Source: an uncultured Clostridia bacterium (lineage in GTDB: Bacteria; Bacillota; Clostridia; Oscillospirales; Acutalibacteraceae). Taken from it: 64,000 nt of DNA. The stretch covers positions 1-64,000 of the forward strand of contig CALWVM010000007.1 of NCBI GenBank assembly GCA_944384985.1, read 5' to 3'. Each line of letters begins with the position of its first letter. Positions within the stretch are counted from its first letter, which is position 1. Under the pieces are notes generated by a model that was given only the letters and a program-made list of their open reading frames with translations, did not search any database and had not been told where the DNA came from. The position numbers and the translations under genes were made by a program. Of this stretch, positions 15,570-24,140 are shown piece by piece.

Positions 15570-16961
15570 ATGTTATATTCAGGAGAATTTCAAATATATG
15601 AAGACATAATTCAAGAAATGTCTTTAGTTTATCAACATGATAAGCGTCCTTGGATGATAGGTTTTAGTGGAGGTAAAGACTCCACTCTACTTTGCTGTCT
15701 TGTAATGGAAATGCTTTATCGTTTACCCGTTTCTAAAAGAAATAAAAAAGTTTATATTGTCTCCTCTGACACCCTGGTTGAAAACCCCATAGTTCGTGAC
15801 TATATGCACCGGATGTCAGATATGATAAATCGTTTAAGCGATGAACTAAATGTTCAGGCAGATATTATTTATCCAAAGGTTGAAGATACATTTTGGTGCA
15901 AAGTTATTGGTTTGGGATATCCTACTCCTGAACCACCGGGATTTCGTTGGTGTACGGAACGTTTAAAGATACATCCTATGAATGCCTACACATTGAATAC
16001 GATCAAAAATAATGGTGAAGTAATACTGCTTCTTGGCGTACGAAAAGCTGAAAGCACATATAGGGCTAATAATATCCGTGCACGAGAAATCGAGGGTAAA
16101 TTGTTGGTCCCTCATAACGATATAGAAAATGCATATGTGTACAACCCGCTAACAGAAATTCCCAATGAAGATGTTTGGAAATTTCTTTTGAAAGGAGACG
16201 CTAAGACCCCCTGGGGTTCCGACAACAAATTCCTTTTTTCTCTTTATCAAGGTGAGAATCTTGGTGAGGAACAGAGCGTTATAGGTGAAATTGATAAGGA
16301 TAAAATTCCTGTTACTGGAAATTCAAGATTTGGATGCTGGATTTGCACTATGGTCAAAGAAGATAAGTCCCTTAAGGCCTTTATAGACCGAGGTGAAGAT
16401 TGGCTTGTTCCTCTTCGAGATTATCGGAATTGGTTACTTGAAATGAGATCAACTCCCGGTTCCAGAGAGTACAAACGGAGAAATGGTACAATGTACCGCA
16501 AGGCCGACGGGAGCCTTGGTGAAGGTCCATTTACAATGGAAACTAGAAAGGAAATGCTTCGTAGGCTCCTACAATTACAAAGTGATACTGGCCTCAATTT
16601 AATTACGATAGAAGAACTAAAACAAATTGACCTTATGTGGGATAGCGAAGGGGATTTATCGCGTAGATGTCTTGTTGAGATTTACCACGATATTACTGGA
16701 GAGAGACTACCTTGGGATCAATTTAAAACGCCCATTTTTTCGCAAGAAGTTATTGACGAAATAAAAGTGATGTGCGAAGAGTATAAAATAGAATTTGAAT
16801 TAATTTCGAAACTTATAATTGAAATAGAAGCAAATAAAAATTATACAAGAAGTTCAATTATTACAAAAGCATTTGACCGTATTATAAATCAAGGTTGGTT
16901 GCACTTCGAAAGCATAGAGAAGGGATTAGAACATGAAGATCAACAGAATACACCTAAATAA
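15570..16961 (+). CDS. dndC: DNA phosphorothioation protein DndC (PAPS reductase-like)
   Basis: A 463-aa ATP pyrophosphatase of the PAPS-reductase type, which activates the DNA backbone for sulfur insertion. The PP-loop is MIGFSGGKDSTLLCC (about residues 28-42). Cysteines that fit the 4Fe-4S cluster appear in FRWCTERLK and FGCWICTMVKEDKS. YKRRNGTMYRKADG and the tail are typical of DndC. It overlaps dndD by 29 bp, implying coupled translation of the DndC-DndD-DndE complex. Confidence 0.93.
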   Translation: MLYSGEFQIYEDIIQEMSLVYQHDKRPWMIGFSGGKDSTLLCCLVMEMLYRLPVSKRNKKVYIVSSDTLVENPIVRDYMHRMSDMINRLSDELNVQADIIYPKVEDTFWCKVIGLGYPTPEPPGFRWCTERLKIHPMNAYTLNTIKNNGEVILLLGVRKAESTYRANNIRAREIEGKLLVPHNDIENAYVYNPLTEIPNEDVWKFLLKGDAKTPWGSDNKFLFSLYQGENLGEEQSVIGEIDKDKIPVTGNSRFGCWICTMVKEDKSLKAFIDRGEDWLVPLRDYRNWLLEMRSTPGSREYKRRNGTMYRKADGSLGEGPFTMETRKEMLRRLLQLQSDTGLNLITIEELKQIDLMWDSEGDLSRRCLVEIYHDITGERLPWDQFKTPIFSQEVIDEIKVMCEEYKIEFELISKLIIEIEANKNYTRSSIITKAFDRIINQGWLHFESIEKGLEHEDQQNTPK

Positions 16962-19020
16962 TTTCGGCTCTTACGAGGGAGTAACCAACTTTGAAACAAA
17001 GTCTACCACCGAAAAAAATATTGTCTTGATCGGAGGAAAAAATGGTGCTGGGAAAACCACACTTTTCACAGCGATAAGAATATGCTTATATGGATATATG
17101 AGTATGGGGTATAAGAATTATAACTCATTTTATATTAGAGCTATAACGAAACTTATAAATAATAACGCTAAGTTGTCAAAGCCTGCCCATGCTGAAGTTT
17201 CTATGGAGATTGAACTCAACAATGGCCAAGGAATCGATACCTACATTTTAATACGGAGTTGGGATTTGGCAGATTCCTTAGTAGAAACATTCATCGTTTA
17301 TAAGAACAAAGTGCAATTAACAAATGATGCAGTATCCGATTTTGAAAAGTATATTATTTCGCTGATTCCACCGGAGTTATTTAATCTTTACTTTTTTGAC
17401 GGTGAGAGAATAGCCGATTTCTTTCTGGATGAAGGTAGCAGTTCGCGAATCAAAGAAGCTTTTCTGACATTATGCGGATATGATACTTTTGACATTATGC
17501 GGAAAAATTTCAAGCGGATAATCGGAAATGGAACCGCCTCTGCTCCCGACCTTGATGAATACATCAAAGTAAAAGATGCATTAACCGAAGCAAAACATTC
17601 TCTAAACGACCTTGATTTTCGGTTAAGAGATTGCTTAGATAATATATCAAACTGTGAAGCTTCTATAGGCGCGATTGAAACAGATTATCAAAAAAAAGGT
17701 GGTATTACAGAAGAAGAATGGAATCAAAAGTTATCCATTTTGAAGGAAGAAGAAAAAAAGCGTGAAACATATAATAACTTACTTAAAAAATGGGCAAATG
17801 AATTAATTCCATTCCTGATGATACGTGATAAAATCGAACAGTTAAAGGTCCAAATCAAAGCTGAAAACGATACAATAAAATATACGCACTTCCTTGAAGT
17901 TATAAGTCTTCCGGCTATACAAGATTTGCTCGGAGATAAGGGTAGAAAAATAAGTAGTATTGCATTATCTCAATTTGGAAACAAACAGAAACCAATTCTC
18001 AACCTTTCTCTCGAGCAGAACGCACTTCTGATTGCTCAAATTAGCCGTATTCTTTCTTTTGATGTAGATAAAATTCATAAGTGCAAAAAGGCAATCAAAA
18101 GATCATTGGCTTTGAGCTCAAGAGTTAGAAAAGAACTTGAAAATAGCAGTATTTCTAGTGTACAAGAATATATAAAAAAGAAAGCACAGCTTTTCGAAGA
18201 AAAGAGTGCTTTACTGGTTATGCGTGTTGAACTTGAATCTCAGATAGTTAAACAAAAAGAATTAGTCGAACAAATTGAGGGTAATTTTATTAAAGTGCAG
18301 GCCCGTATCGAAGAAGAACTAAAGAAAGCATCTATAACAGATATTTCTGCTCGTGCTATTCTTATGTTGGACAAACTTCAGAATATTCTCTATCGCAAAC
18401 AAATTGAAAAAGTCGAAAGCTTTTTCAGGTCAGAAATTAGTATGTTGATGCGCAAAACACATTTTATTGATGATATCTATATTGATGACGATTTTAACAT
18501 CCATATCTATCGTACAGACCATATAGAAGTATCAAAAATTGTTGAATTACTTGAATCGCATTCTGAAGAGCAGGCTATGGCTTTACTCGGAGAAAAAGCT
18601 CTTGACGAGTTAAAAAAACTATTTAGCTCTTCTGATATAAATATTATTGTTTCATCCTTGAAAAGTTGCAATTCTGACACAGTATTTCTTCCTTTGGAAA
18701 TAGATAGATCTTCCCTATCAAATGGTGAAAAGCAGATATTTATAATGGCCTTGTATCATTCGTTAGTAAGCCTCTGTAACAATGAAATTCCATTTGTTAT
18801 TGACACTCCTTTTGCGCGAATCGATACGGAGCATCGTAGAAATATTGCCAAATATTTCTTTAGCCAACTAAAGGGACAAGTATTTATACTCTCTACAAAC
18901 GAAGAAATTAACAGTTCTCATATTCAAATTCTCAAGGATAAAATTGCTTCAACATATTTGTTGGAAAACTCTGATAATAAGCGTACGATTATTGTTCGCG
19001 ATTCGTATTTTGAGGTGTAG
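16933..19020 (+). CDS. dndD: DNA phosphorothioation ATPase DndD
   Basis: A 695-aa SMC-like ATPase. Walker A is IGGKNGAGKTTLFTA (about 33-47), and FDGERIADFF near 155 is the DndD hallmark. A long coiled coil follows, then the signature LSNGEKQIFIMAL and Walker B VIDTPFARIDTEHRR. DndD is thought to open or nick DNA at the modification site for the DndC sulfur transfer. It lies inside the dndC-dndE operon, three bases before dndE. Confidence 0.92.
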   Translation: MKINRIHLNNFGSYEGVTNFETKSTTEKNIVLIGGKNGAGKTTLFTAIRICLYGYMSMGYKNYNSFYIRAITKLINNNAKLSKPAHAEVSMEIELNNGQGIDTYILIRSWDLADSLVETFIVYKNKVQLTNDAVSDFEKYIISLIPPELFNLYFFDGERIADFFLDEGSSSRIKEAFLTLCGYDTFDIMRKNFKRIIGNGTASAPDLDEYIKVKDALTEAKHSLNDLDFRLRDCLDNISNCEASIGAIETDYQKKGGITEEEWNQKLSILKEEEKKRETYNNLLKKWANELIPFLMIRDKIEQLKVQIKAENDTIKYTHFLEVISLPAIQDLLGDKGRKISSIALSQFGNKQKPILNLSLEQNALLIAQISRILSFDVDKIHKCKKAIKRSLALSSRVRKELENSSISSVQEYIKKKAQLFEEKSALLVMRVELESQIVKQKELVEQIEGNFIKVQARIEEELKKASITDISARAILMLDKLQNILYRKQIEKVESFFRSEISMLMRKTHFIDDIYIDDDFNIHIYRTDHIEVSKIVELLESHSEEQAMALLGEKALDELKKLFSSSDINIIVSSLKSCNSDTVFLPLEIDRSSLSNGEKQIFIMALYHSLVSLCNNEIPFVIDTPFARIDTEHRRNIAKYFFSQLKGQVFILSTNEEINSSHIQILKDKIASTYLLENSDNKRTIIVRDSYFEV

Positions 19021-19022
19021 GT

Positions 19023-19400
19023 ATGGTATTTAAAATAAAGACTTCTAAAAAAACAATGCAACTCTATGAAGAGATGACAGCAAGTACCAACTACGCTCCG
19101 TTTATTCTTTCCAAATTATCAATTTCACTTTCAATTAAAAGCGGAGTTCCTCTTGAGGATGCTGATTTTAAAACAGATACATATGGGTTAGAGCTTAATC
19201 GACAGACTATTACTTCAGAATGGGATGAGCTTTATAAGTGTCTTATCGAAATGGTTGAAAATCGCCATATTGAGGATGATGAATACTTTCAAAAGTATAT
19301 CAAAGCGCATTTGGATCGTGGTGCAAAAATGCTCTATAGCGAGTTCAAGTATAATAAAGACTTTTTAATATCTTTGCTCGATGATAAAAAAGGGATTTAA
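19023..19400 (+). CDS. dndE: DNA sulfur modification protein DndE
   Basis: A 125-aa helical protein matching DndE: FKIKTSKKTMQLYEEM at the start, LSISLSIKSG, and YGLELNRQTITSEWDELYKCLI, with the C-terminal YIKAHLDRGAKML. DndE forms tetramers and binds DNA in studied systems. Two bases separate it from dndD. With dndB, C and D it completes the modification set except for the cysteine desulfurase DndA. Confidence 0.9.
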   Translation: MVFKIKTSKKTMQLYEEMTASTNYAPFILSKLSISLSIKSGVPLEDADFKTDTYGLELNRQTITSEWDELYKCLIEMVENRHIEDDEYFQKYIKAHLDRGAKMLYSEFKYNKDFLISLLDDKKGI

Positions 19401-19418
19401 AGATAGAGGGGAATAAAG

Positions 19419-21386
19419 ATGTCCAATATTAAGGGAACAATAACAACCTTACGACAGTTTCTTTTTAATGCAGAGTCAGAAATAACTACAGAGGTTAATG
19501 GCAAAAAATATCCAATCATTTATTTCAAAAAAGATCGTATAATGTCTGTACCCAATTATCAAAGAGAAATACGTTGGCAAAAAGAGACACTATTTGCTTT
19601 AATGAATGATATCTCTCGCGGCCCTAAGTTTTTAGGTAATATTATTCTATCTTCTTCTGGGGAGAAAGATTATGAGATCATTGATGGTCAGCAACGTTTA
19701 GTTTCGTTAAATATGTTAATAACATACATAAAATCACAGTATTCTCAACAAATTACTGATATTGGAGATTTAATAACTATTAACATCAACTGTTTTGAAC
19801 AATATCCTCTATTTCGAGATTCCGGCTATAATATCAATAATATAGATGAAGCAATGAGAGAAACAGTGATTACAAGTGACAAGTTAGGACAAATTAAAAT
19901 TTTAAGCGAATTATACACCTCAATAAGTGCAGAAAAAATTCTGGATACGGTTGCTAAGGCTGCTTCGTTTTTAGAGAATCTGAAGAAGTGTACATTGAAT
20001 GTTATCATATCCGATGATGATGATATAAAAATTAGTACTGAATATTACATTGATGTTAATTTAAAAGGCATAAAATTGGATACAGAAGACATATTTAAAG
20101 GGTATTTATTTGCTCAAGATTCTTCCAAGGAAATCAGAACATATTGGGTTGAGTTAAAAGAGTCTTGGTTAAAATTCAATGTGCGTTGTGGCTGCAAGCC
20201 AGAAAAAAGTGTGTATTCTTTGATGAAGATAATTGAACATTATTTATATTGTCATGTCTTAAGTAAACCAGAATATAACGATATTTCTATAAATGAAAAA
20301 TTTACACTTGATTCACCCTGCGAAGTTAATGGCACAAAATATTATTTAGGAGACCATGTCATTAAAGTAATTAGAAATAATACTTATATGCAGGAAGTTT
20401 TAATAGGAGCAAAAAAATACATCGAATTTTTAACTGAAATCATTGCTTCGGACGGCGGAGCTCCCGGATGTATTAGAGACCTGCTAAAGAATGCTGAAAG
20501 TAATGAAGTAAAAATTATATGTAATTTTATAAAGAAAACGATTTTAGACAAAACATTAATAATTCCCAAAATTCTTATACTCAAATATTATCTTTCGATT
20601 TGTGATGGTAAGGCTTCAAAATCCAAATGTAAATACATATATGCTGTTTATTTTTACAATGTTCTATTTATGCTTTTTGGTGACAAAAAATCTGATGCTG
20701 AAAAAATAAAAAAGATCTCTAGAAGCAACTCTTACTATCCTGAGGTTATTTATGCAATCAAAAACTTTTTTGAAGATGGTAATATTTCAGAATCACGACA
20801 AATAGCGATTGCAAAATGGAACAGCAATTATGAAAATGAGGCTTTGCAGTACAAGTGCAAATCATTGGCGACTATCTATAACTTTTTTGTTTTAAAGGAT
20901 AACTCTGTTGATATTTCTTCTTGCGATGATGTTTATAAATTTTTAAGTGATGATGATCTTTACAGTATTGAGCACTTTATAGTAAATTCTTCTGGAAATG
21001 TTACTTATATAGACGGTGAAGAAGCATTTGAATTACCGAGCAGCATAAAAAAATATAGTGCATATATCTTCAACTTTATATTTGTTCCTCAGAGCATTAA
21101 CAATAATGTTTTTAAAAATTATTCTGTTCGCAAAAAAATAGAGTTACTATATAAATCCGATCGGGTATCAGAGATAAATTGCTCATATTCCAAAATGATC
21201 CTTGATGTAGTAAAAGATATGTTTGCTGAAAATATAGTGATTACCAATTTAGATGATGCTGAAAAAAAGGAACTAGAAAAATATTGGTTAGTAACATTTA
21301 GAGATGATTATTCTACTTTTACTTCCATTGTAATCAACAAACTGATAGAACATTTTTCGGGGAAAACACAGGTAAGTAATTCGTAA
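19419..21386 (+). CDS. DUF262 protein, candidate phosphorothioation-linked nuclease
   Basis: A 655-aa protein. DUF262 is clear at the N terminus: VPNYQREIRWQKETLFALMNDI and YEIIDGQQRLVSLNML (about residues 43-100). Near residue 515, YSIEHFIVNSSGN then NFIFVPQSINNNVFKNYSVRKK has the layout of the DUF1524/HNH half found in GmrSD and SspE, but is diverged. SspE uses such domains to sense phosphorothioate and nick foreign DNA. It follows dndE by 18 bp with GAGGGG as SD, so it is probably the last gene of the dnd operon. The effector role is inferred. Confidence 0.8.
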   Translation: MSNIKGTITTLRQFLFNAESEITTEVNGKKYPIIYFKKDRIMSVPNYQREIRWQKETLFALMNDISRGPKFLGNIILSSSGEKDYEIIDGQQRLVSLNMLITYIKSQYSQQITDIGDLITININCFEQYPLFRDSGYNINNIDEAMRETVITSDKLGQIKILSELYTSISAEKILDTVAKAASFLENLKKCTLNVIISDDDDIKISTEYYIDVNLKGIKLDTEDIFKGYLFAQDSSKEIRTYWVELKESWLKFNVRCGCKPEKSVYSLMKIIEHYLYCHVLSKPEYNDISINEKFTLDSPCEVNGTKYYLGDHVIKVIRNNTYMQEVLIGAKKYIEFLTEIIASDGGAPGCIRDLLKNAESNEVKIICNFIKKTILDKTLIIPKILILKYYLSICDGKASKSKCKYIYAVYFYNVLFMLFGDKKSDAEKIKKISRSNSYYPEVIYAIKNFFEDGNISESRQIAIAKWNSNYENEALQYKCKSLATIYNFFVLKDNSVDISSCDDVYKFLSDDDLYSIEHFIVNSSGNVTYIDGEEAFELPSSIKKYSAYIFNFIFVPQSINNNVFKNYSVRKKIELLYKSDRVSEINCSYSKMILDVVKDMFAENIVITNLDDAEKKELEKYWLVTFRDDYSTFTSIVINKLIEHFSGKTQVSNS

Positions 21387-21422
21387 ACAAAAAAGCGACT
21401 ATTTTGTTTATCGAATATTCAG

Positions 21423-21797
21423 CTATATGCAAATCATTTTTTCTGTAATTACTTCATCTACTCGATTACGTACATTATTCATCTTCCTTACCCACTCCAT
21501 TAGGTTATCCGCCTTAAACTGTTCGGTGACGCCTTCCCTTTCGGCGTATTGTTTTACCAGCCGAAGAAAGAGGGACTGTGATTCTTCCTCAACATCTGCA
21601 AGGTGTGATTGAAGCTTGCCGGAAGTGAGCAGATTGTAGTACAGGATTTTGTGATGCTGCTTTAAATAGCGCAGGCGGCGTTGTGCCCACACGCTGATGG
21701 GGCGTTCTTCTTCGGTGGGTAATGTAAGATCAGGCAGACAGTAGTCGCCCTGCATGGTATATGTGCCGCCCATTTGTTCAAATATTGTTTTAGCCAT
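21423..21797 (-). CDS. tnpV: TnpV-family transposon protein
   Basis: A 124-aa protein of the TnpV family known from Tn4451/Tn4453-type mobilisable transposons of Clostridia: Y..QGDYCLPDLTLP...PISVWAQRRLRYLKQHHKILYYNLLTSGKLQSHLADV. It has no proven function and is not needed for Tn4451 transposition. No TnpX or TnpZ relative is present here. The SD AAGGAGG lies within a hairpin (21804-21842). Confidence 0.85.
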   Translation of the reverse strand: MAKTIFEQMGGTYTMQGDYCLPDLTLPTEEERPISVWAQRRLRYLKQHHKILYYNLLTSGKLQSHLADVEEESQSLFLRLVKQYAEREGVTEQFKADNLMEWVRKMNNVRNRVDEVITEKMICI

Positions 21798-21803
21798 AAT
21801 AGA

Positions 21804-21842
21804 TAACCTCCTTTGATACGATCATTGTACCAAAGGAGGTTT
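21804..21842 (-). promoter_or_regulatory. hairpin that pairs the tnpV Shine-Dalgarno
   Basis: The 11-bp stem AACCTCCTTTG / CAAAGGAGGTT encloses about 15 bases, perfect in both arms. On the minus strand the right arm is the tnpV SD itself, seven bases from the ATG. Folding would hide the ribosome site in read-through transcripts. Translational damping is inferred. Confidence 0.6.
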
Positions 21843-21957
21843 TGGTTTGCGAATGTGCGATTTCGATGATCGCACGTTGTACATTGAAAAAATTAGTCAG
21901 CTACAATTTGGTCAATCATAATTGACTAAATTGCGATTCGGCAGACCTTTCAGCCTT

Positions 21958-22142
21958 TCAGATAGCTTTCAAACGGTGCGTCGTCGTTGCAAAAGGTATC
22001 GAAGATCATTTTTGCACCGAGGCGAAAGCCAACGAGAAAGGAATCGAGACCGCTTTCGCCCATCAGCTCGCCGTAAGTGTTGCAGAAATCGAGGAACAGC
22101 TTCTTTTCCTCACCGCTTAAACGCTCATTCAGCTTTCTTCCA
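21958..22142 (-). pseudogene. remnant of a DUF6809-like protein
   Basis: Read on the minus strand this stretch gives about 59 codons (RKLNERLSGEEKKLFLDF ... ESGLDSFLVGFRLGAKMIFD), then a stop. This is the C-terminal pattern of small DUF6809-type proteins common on Clostridia elements. No in-frame start is found upstream, so I call it a fragment. Confidence 0.4.
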
Positions 22143-22184
22143 TTTTGTTTTTATTAGCGCATATCAGATTTGGCCATACAATCT

Positions 22185-22454
22185 TTATTCGATGTCAAGA
22201 ATTGAAATTTCTTGATATGATTTATTAAGACTTTTCTCTGCCAAAAAGCAGAAATCAAACAGCTTTTTCACGATTACATCATGATTTTCGCCCTGTAAGG
22301 TTACTATCTCTGAACCAGTATCTCCTTGCATCTTATAGATTGTTAGACCGTTTTTGTTCCATTCAAGAAAAAAACGCTGCTCTTCAATAACTAGATCTAC
22401 ATCATGTCCATAATTAAGAGAATCATACAAATCGTTGAATTCATTTTTTGTCAT
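22185..22454 (-). CDS. hypothetical acidic protein, possible immunity partner
   Basis: An 89-aa acidic protein (NEFNDLYDSLNYGHDVDLVIEEQRFFLEWNKNGLTIYKMQ...). No family is recognised. Its start overlaps the stop of the upstream gene by 4 bp (ATGA), so the pair is translationally coupled. A small acidic protein right after a possible toxin domain suggests an immunity or antitoxin role, which is inference from layout. Confidence 0.55.
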   Translation of the reverse strand: MTKNEFNDLYDSLNYGHDVDLVIEEQRFFLEWNKNGLTIYKMQGDTGSEIVTLQGENHDVIVKKLFDFCFLAEKSLNKSYQEISILDIE

Positions 22455-22801
22455 TTGTTACCTCCAAAGAATTTTAAGAACTCTTTCTTTTCATATTCTG
22501 TTAACTGACGTGCAGGCTGCCTTATGCCCCCAACATAGTCGTGCGCATGAAGAGAAAGTTTGCCTTGATGCACAGAATATTCAATATCTGTTTTTGCAGT
22601 TAAATTCGGGTTATATAGCCGAAGTTGTCTTACCATTCCGTTGTGATGTAAACTGATATAGGCGCTACTGGAATGCGCCTCTTCCGGGAGACCGTGTTTT
22701 CCGTATAAACCGCGCAACACTTTCACGCCATTGATTTTGTTGATAGTCTCATAGCTATACGGGACGGGATTGCCCGCAGCAAATGTTCCTCTGCCGCCCA
22801 T
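22451..22801 (-). CDS. MGGRG-start protein with a toxin-like C terminus
   Basis: A 116-aa protein beginning MGGRGTFAAGN, an opening seen on many phage and element proteins that carry C-terminal toxin domains. The rest shows spaced basic and histidine residues (ISLHHNGMVRQLRLYNPN, DIEYSVHQGKLSLHAHDYVGG), which could be an RNase-like or processing domain. The start at 22801 comes one base after the DUF4417 stop. The nuclease reading is a guess from the pattern. Confidence 0.55.
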   Translation of the reverse strand: MGGRGTFAAGNPVPYSYETINKINGVKVLRGLYGKHGLPEEAHSSSAYISLHHNGMVRQLRLYNPNLTAKTDIEYSVHQGKLSLHAHDYVGGIRQPARQLTEYEKKEFLKFFGGNK

Positions 22802-22802
22802 G

Positions 22803-23426
22803 TCAGCGCACCACCTTTCGGGAAGAAAGATAGTCCACAGACAGGATATTGCCTTCCATTTCGGGAAACGGCGTGCCGAAAACAATGATTGCTTCCGGCT
22901 GTATACGCCTCAGCATTTCATTATAGCCGCGCATAAAGCCTATACGCGAATTCTTACACCCGACCATGCCAACAGCAACCACCGCACCCGGCTCCACACC
23001 GTCAAAGCAAAATTCAAAACTTCTGCTGTTGCTCCAGCTGATTGTGGGAATGACTGTTAAGCCCTTATTTTGCCAATATGCGCCGACCCAACGATTTTTT
23101 GCAACGCTTTCAAGCTGCCGCCATAAATCCATATCGGCATATGTGGAAAAATCGGGTGTGAGCAAAAAAGCGTATTGGGCATAGCGCTCTAAAGAACGGT
23201 CAGGGTGATTATAAATTCCCGAAAAGCGATAATCATCAACAAAAAAATGTACGCCTTTTTTCTTGTTTTCTTCGTTATCGTTTGCTCTTGTATCCGAACA
23301 GGCTACCAATTGAATATCATTGGTAAGAAATTCCTGTTTGTGGACAAGCGGTATGCCCCACTTGCCAACGGATGAAAAAGTATTTCGCATGAACAGAGGG
23401 TCATCCCTCATTGCTTTACTTGTCAA
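22803..23426 (-). CDS. DUF4417 family protein
   Basis: A 207-aa protein matching DUF4417 of Bacillota phages and integrative elements: VHFFVDDYRFSGIYNHPDRSLERYAQYAFLLTPDFSTYADM, RWVGAYWQNKGLTVIPTISWS, SFEFCFDGVEPGAVVAVGMVGC and GYNEMLRRIQPEAIIVFG. Function is unknown. The start is a TTG at 23426 with CGGAGG eight bases upstream; the nearest ATG lacks an SD. It heads a three-gene operon with the next two genes. Confidence 0.8.
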   Translation of the reverse strand: MTSKAMRDDPLFMRNTFSSVGKWGIPLVHKQEFLTNDIQLVACSDTRANDNEENKKKGVHFFVDDYRFSGIYNHPDRSLERYAQYAFLLTPDFSTYADMDLWRQLESVAKNRWVGAYWQNKGLTVIPTISWSNSRSFEFCFDGVEPGAVVAVGMVGCKNSRIGFMRGYNEMLRRIQPEAIIVFGTPFPEMEGNILSVDYLSSRKVVR

Positions 23427-23470
23427 TTATACTACCTCCGTAGAAAAATTTAGTTTTTTTGCAAAACGAA

Positions 23471-23499
23471 TTGATTTTTTCTCCGGAAGCTGCTATAAT
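23471..23499 (+). promoter_or_regulatory. promoter of a candidate small RNA
   Basis: TTGATT (23471-23476), 17 bp, TATAAT (23494-23499). It points away from the DUF4417 gene into a short stretch without a credible reading frame, which ends in a terminator about 75 bp later. Confidence 0.65.
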
Positions 23500-23505
23500 C
23501 ATATA

Positions 23506-23587
23506 TACAGAGAACGGATAGCAATATCCGGAGAACGGCACTTTACAGATTGGTCGCAACAATCTGCAAGGTGCTTTTCTTTTTTGA
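23506..23587 (+). ncRNA. candidate small RNA of about 80 nt
   Basis: The transcript predicted from the promoter at 23471 has two stem-loops: CGGATA-GCAA-TATCCG (23515-23530) and a 15-bp terminator stem (23538-23552 with 23560-23574, two non-Watson-Crick pairs) followed by TTTTCTTTTTT. The octamer GAGAACGG occurs twice (23510-23517 and 23531-23538). No SD or start codon is seen. It lies between the DUF4417 and immA genes on the opposite strand. No Rfam family is recognised. Confidence 0.5.
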
Positions 23588-23618
23588 TTCAATACATTCA
23601 AGGGTACATCACCGCCTT

Positions 23619-24137
23619 TCAATTTCTGTGCTTCGCCTGATATGTAGCAGCATCAAGCGAAACTCCGCAAAATTTTGCTATTTCCTCTGGTGACATGCAA
23701 CTTGTCAATTGACTGGATACCATAAATTCGCCAGCAAAACATTTAGCTTGCCATTCCGGATCATAAAATGGCTTTACCTTTTGCCGTCGAAAATTGCGGT
23801 GCAATTTAAAGCCGCAAAAGCAGAGCGTAAAATAATGGCCTATTTCATGGGCAATCGTCATACGATCTCTTCCTTCTCCATCGCAGGCTCTCTCATATAC
23901 GCTCTCTTTTATTGTGATATGGCCTGTATGTACATCTGTTTCGGCATGTATACCGGGTGAAAGGTCAGAATCTGGAACGATCTCATAGCTGAAATCCTCA
24001 AAAACTTCTGCCAACACGTCGAGCAACTCCACAATTGGAATCCACAACTCCCCGCTCAGCCCAAGCTTGTTCCGTAGCATATCAGCAAGTTGACGCAATG
24101 CTTTTCTGGACTTTGGTTCAACAATATATTCCGGCAA
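23619..24137 (-). CDS. ImmA/IrrE-family metallopeptidase
   Basis: A 172-aa zinc peptidase with the HExxH site in RMTIAHEIGHYFTLC (about residues 95-109) and a downstream E-rich helix (WQAKCFAGEFMV). ImmA-type proteases cleave the partner repressor to switch an element on, as with ImmA/ImmR of ICEBs1. The start is TTG at 24137, with AAGGAGG inside the last codons of the XRE gene, so production is coupled to the repressor. Confidence 0.85.
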   Translation of the reverse strand: MPEYIVEPKSRKALRQLADMLRNKLGLSGELWIPIVELLDVLAEVFEDFSYEIVPDSDLSPGIHAETDVHTGHITIKESVYERACDGEGRDRMTIAHEIGHYFTLCFCGFKLHRNFRRQKVKPFYDPEWQAKCFAGEFMVSSQLTSCMSPEEIAKFCGVSLDAATYQAKHRN

Positions 24138-24140
24138 GCG

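Noticed and set aside
23416..23622. 68-codon minus-strand frame between DUF4417 and immA
   Set aside because: No SD and no recognisable family; it is antisense to a stretch better explained by a promoter, stems and a terminator.
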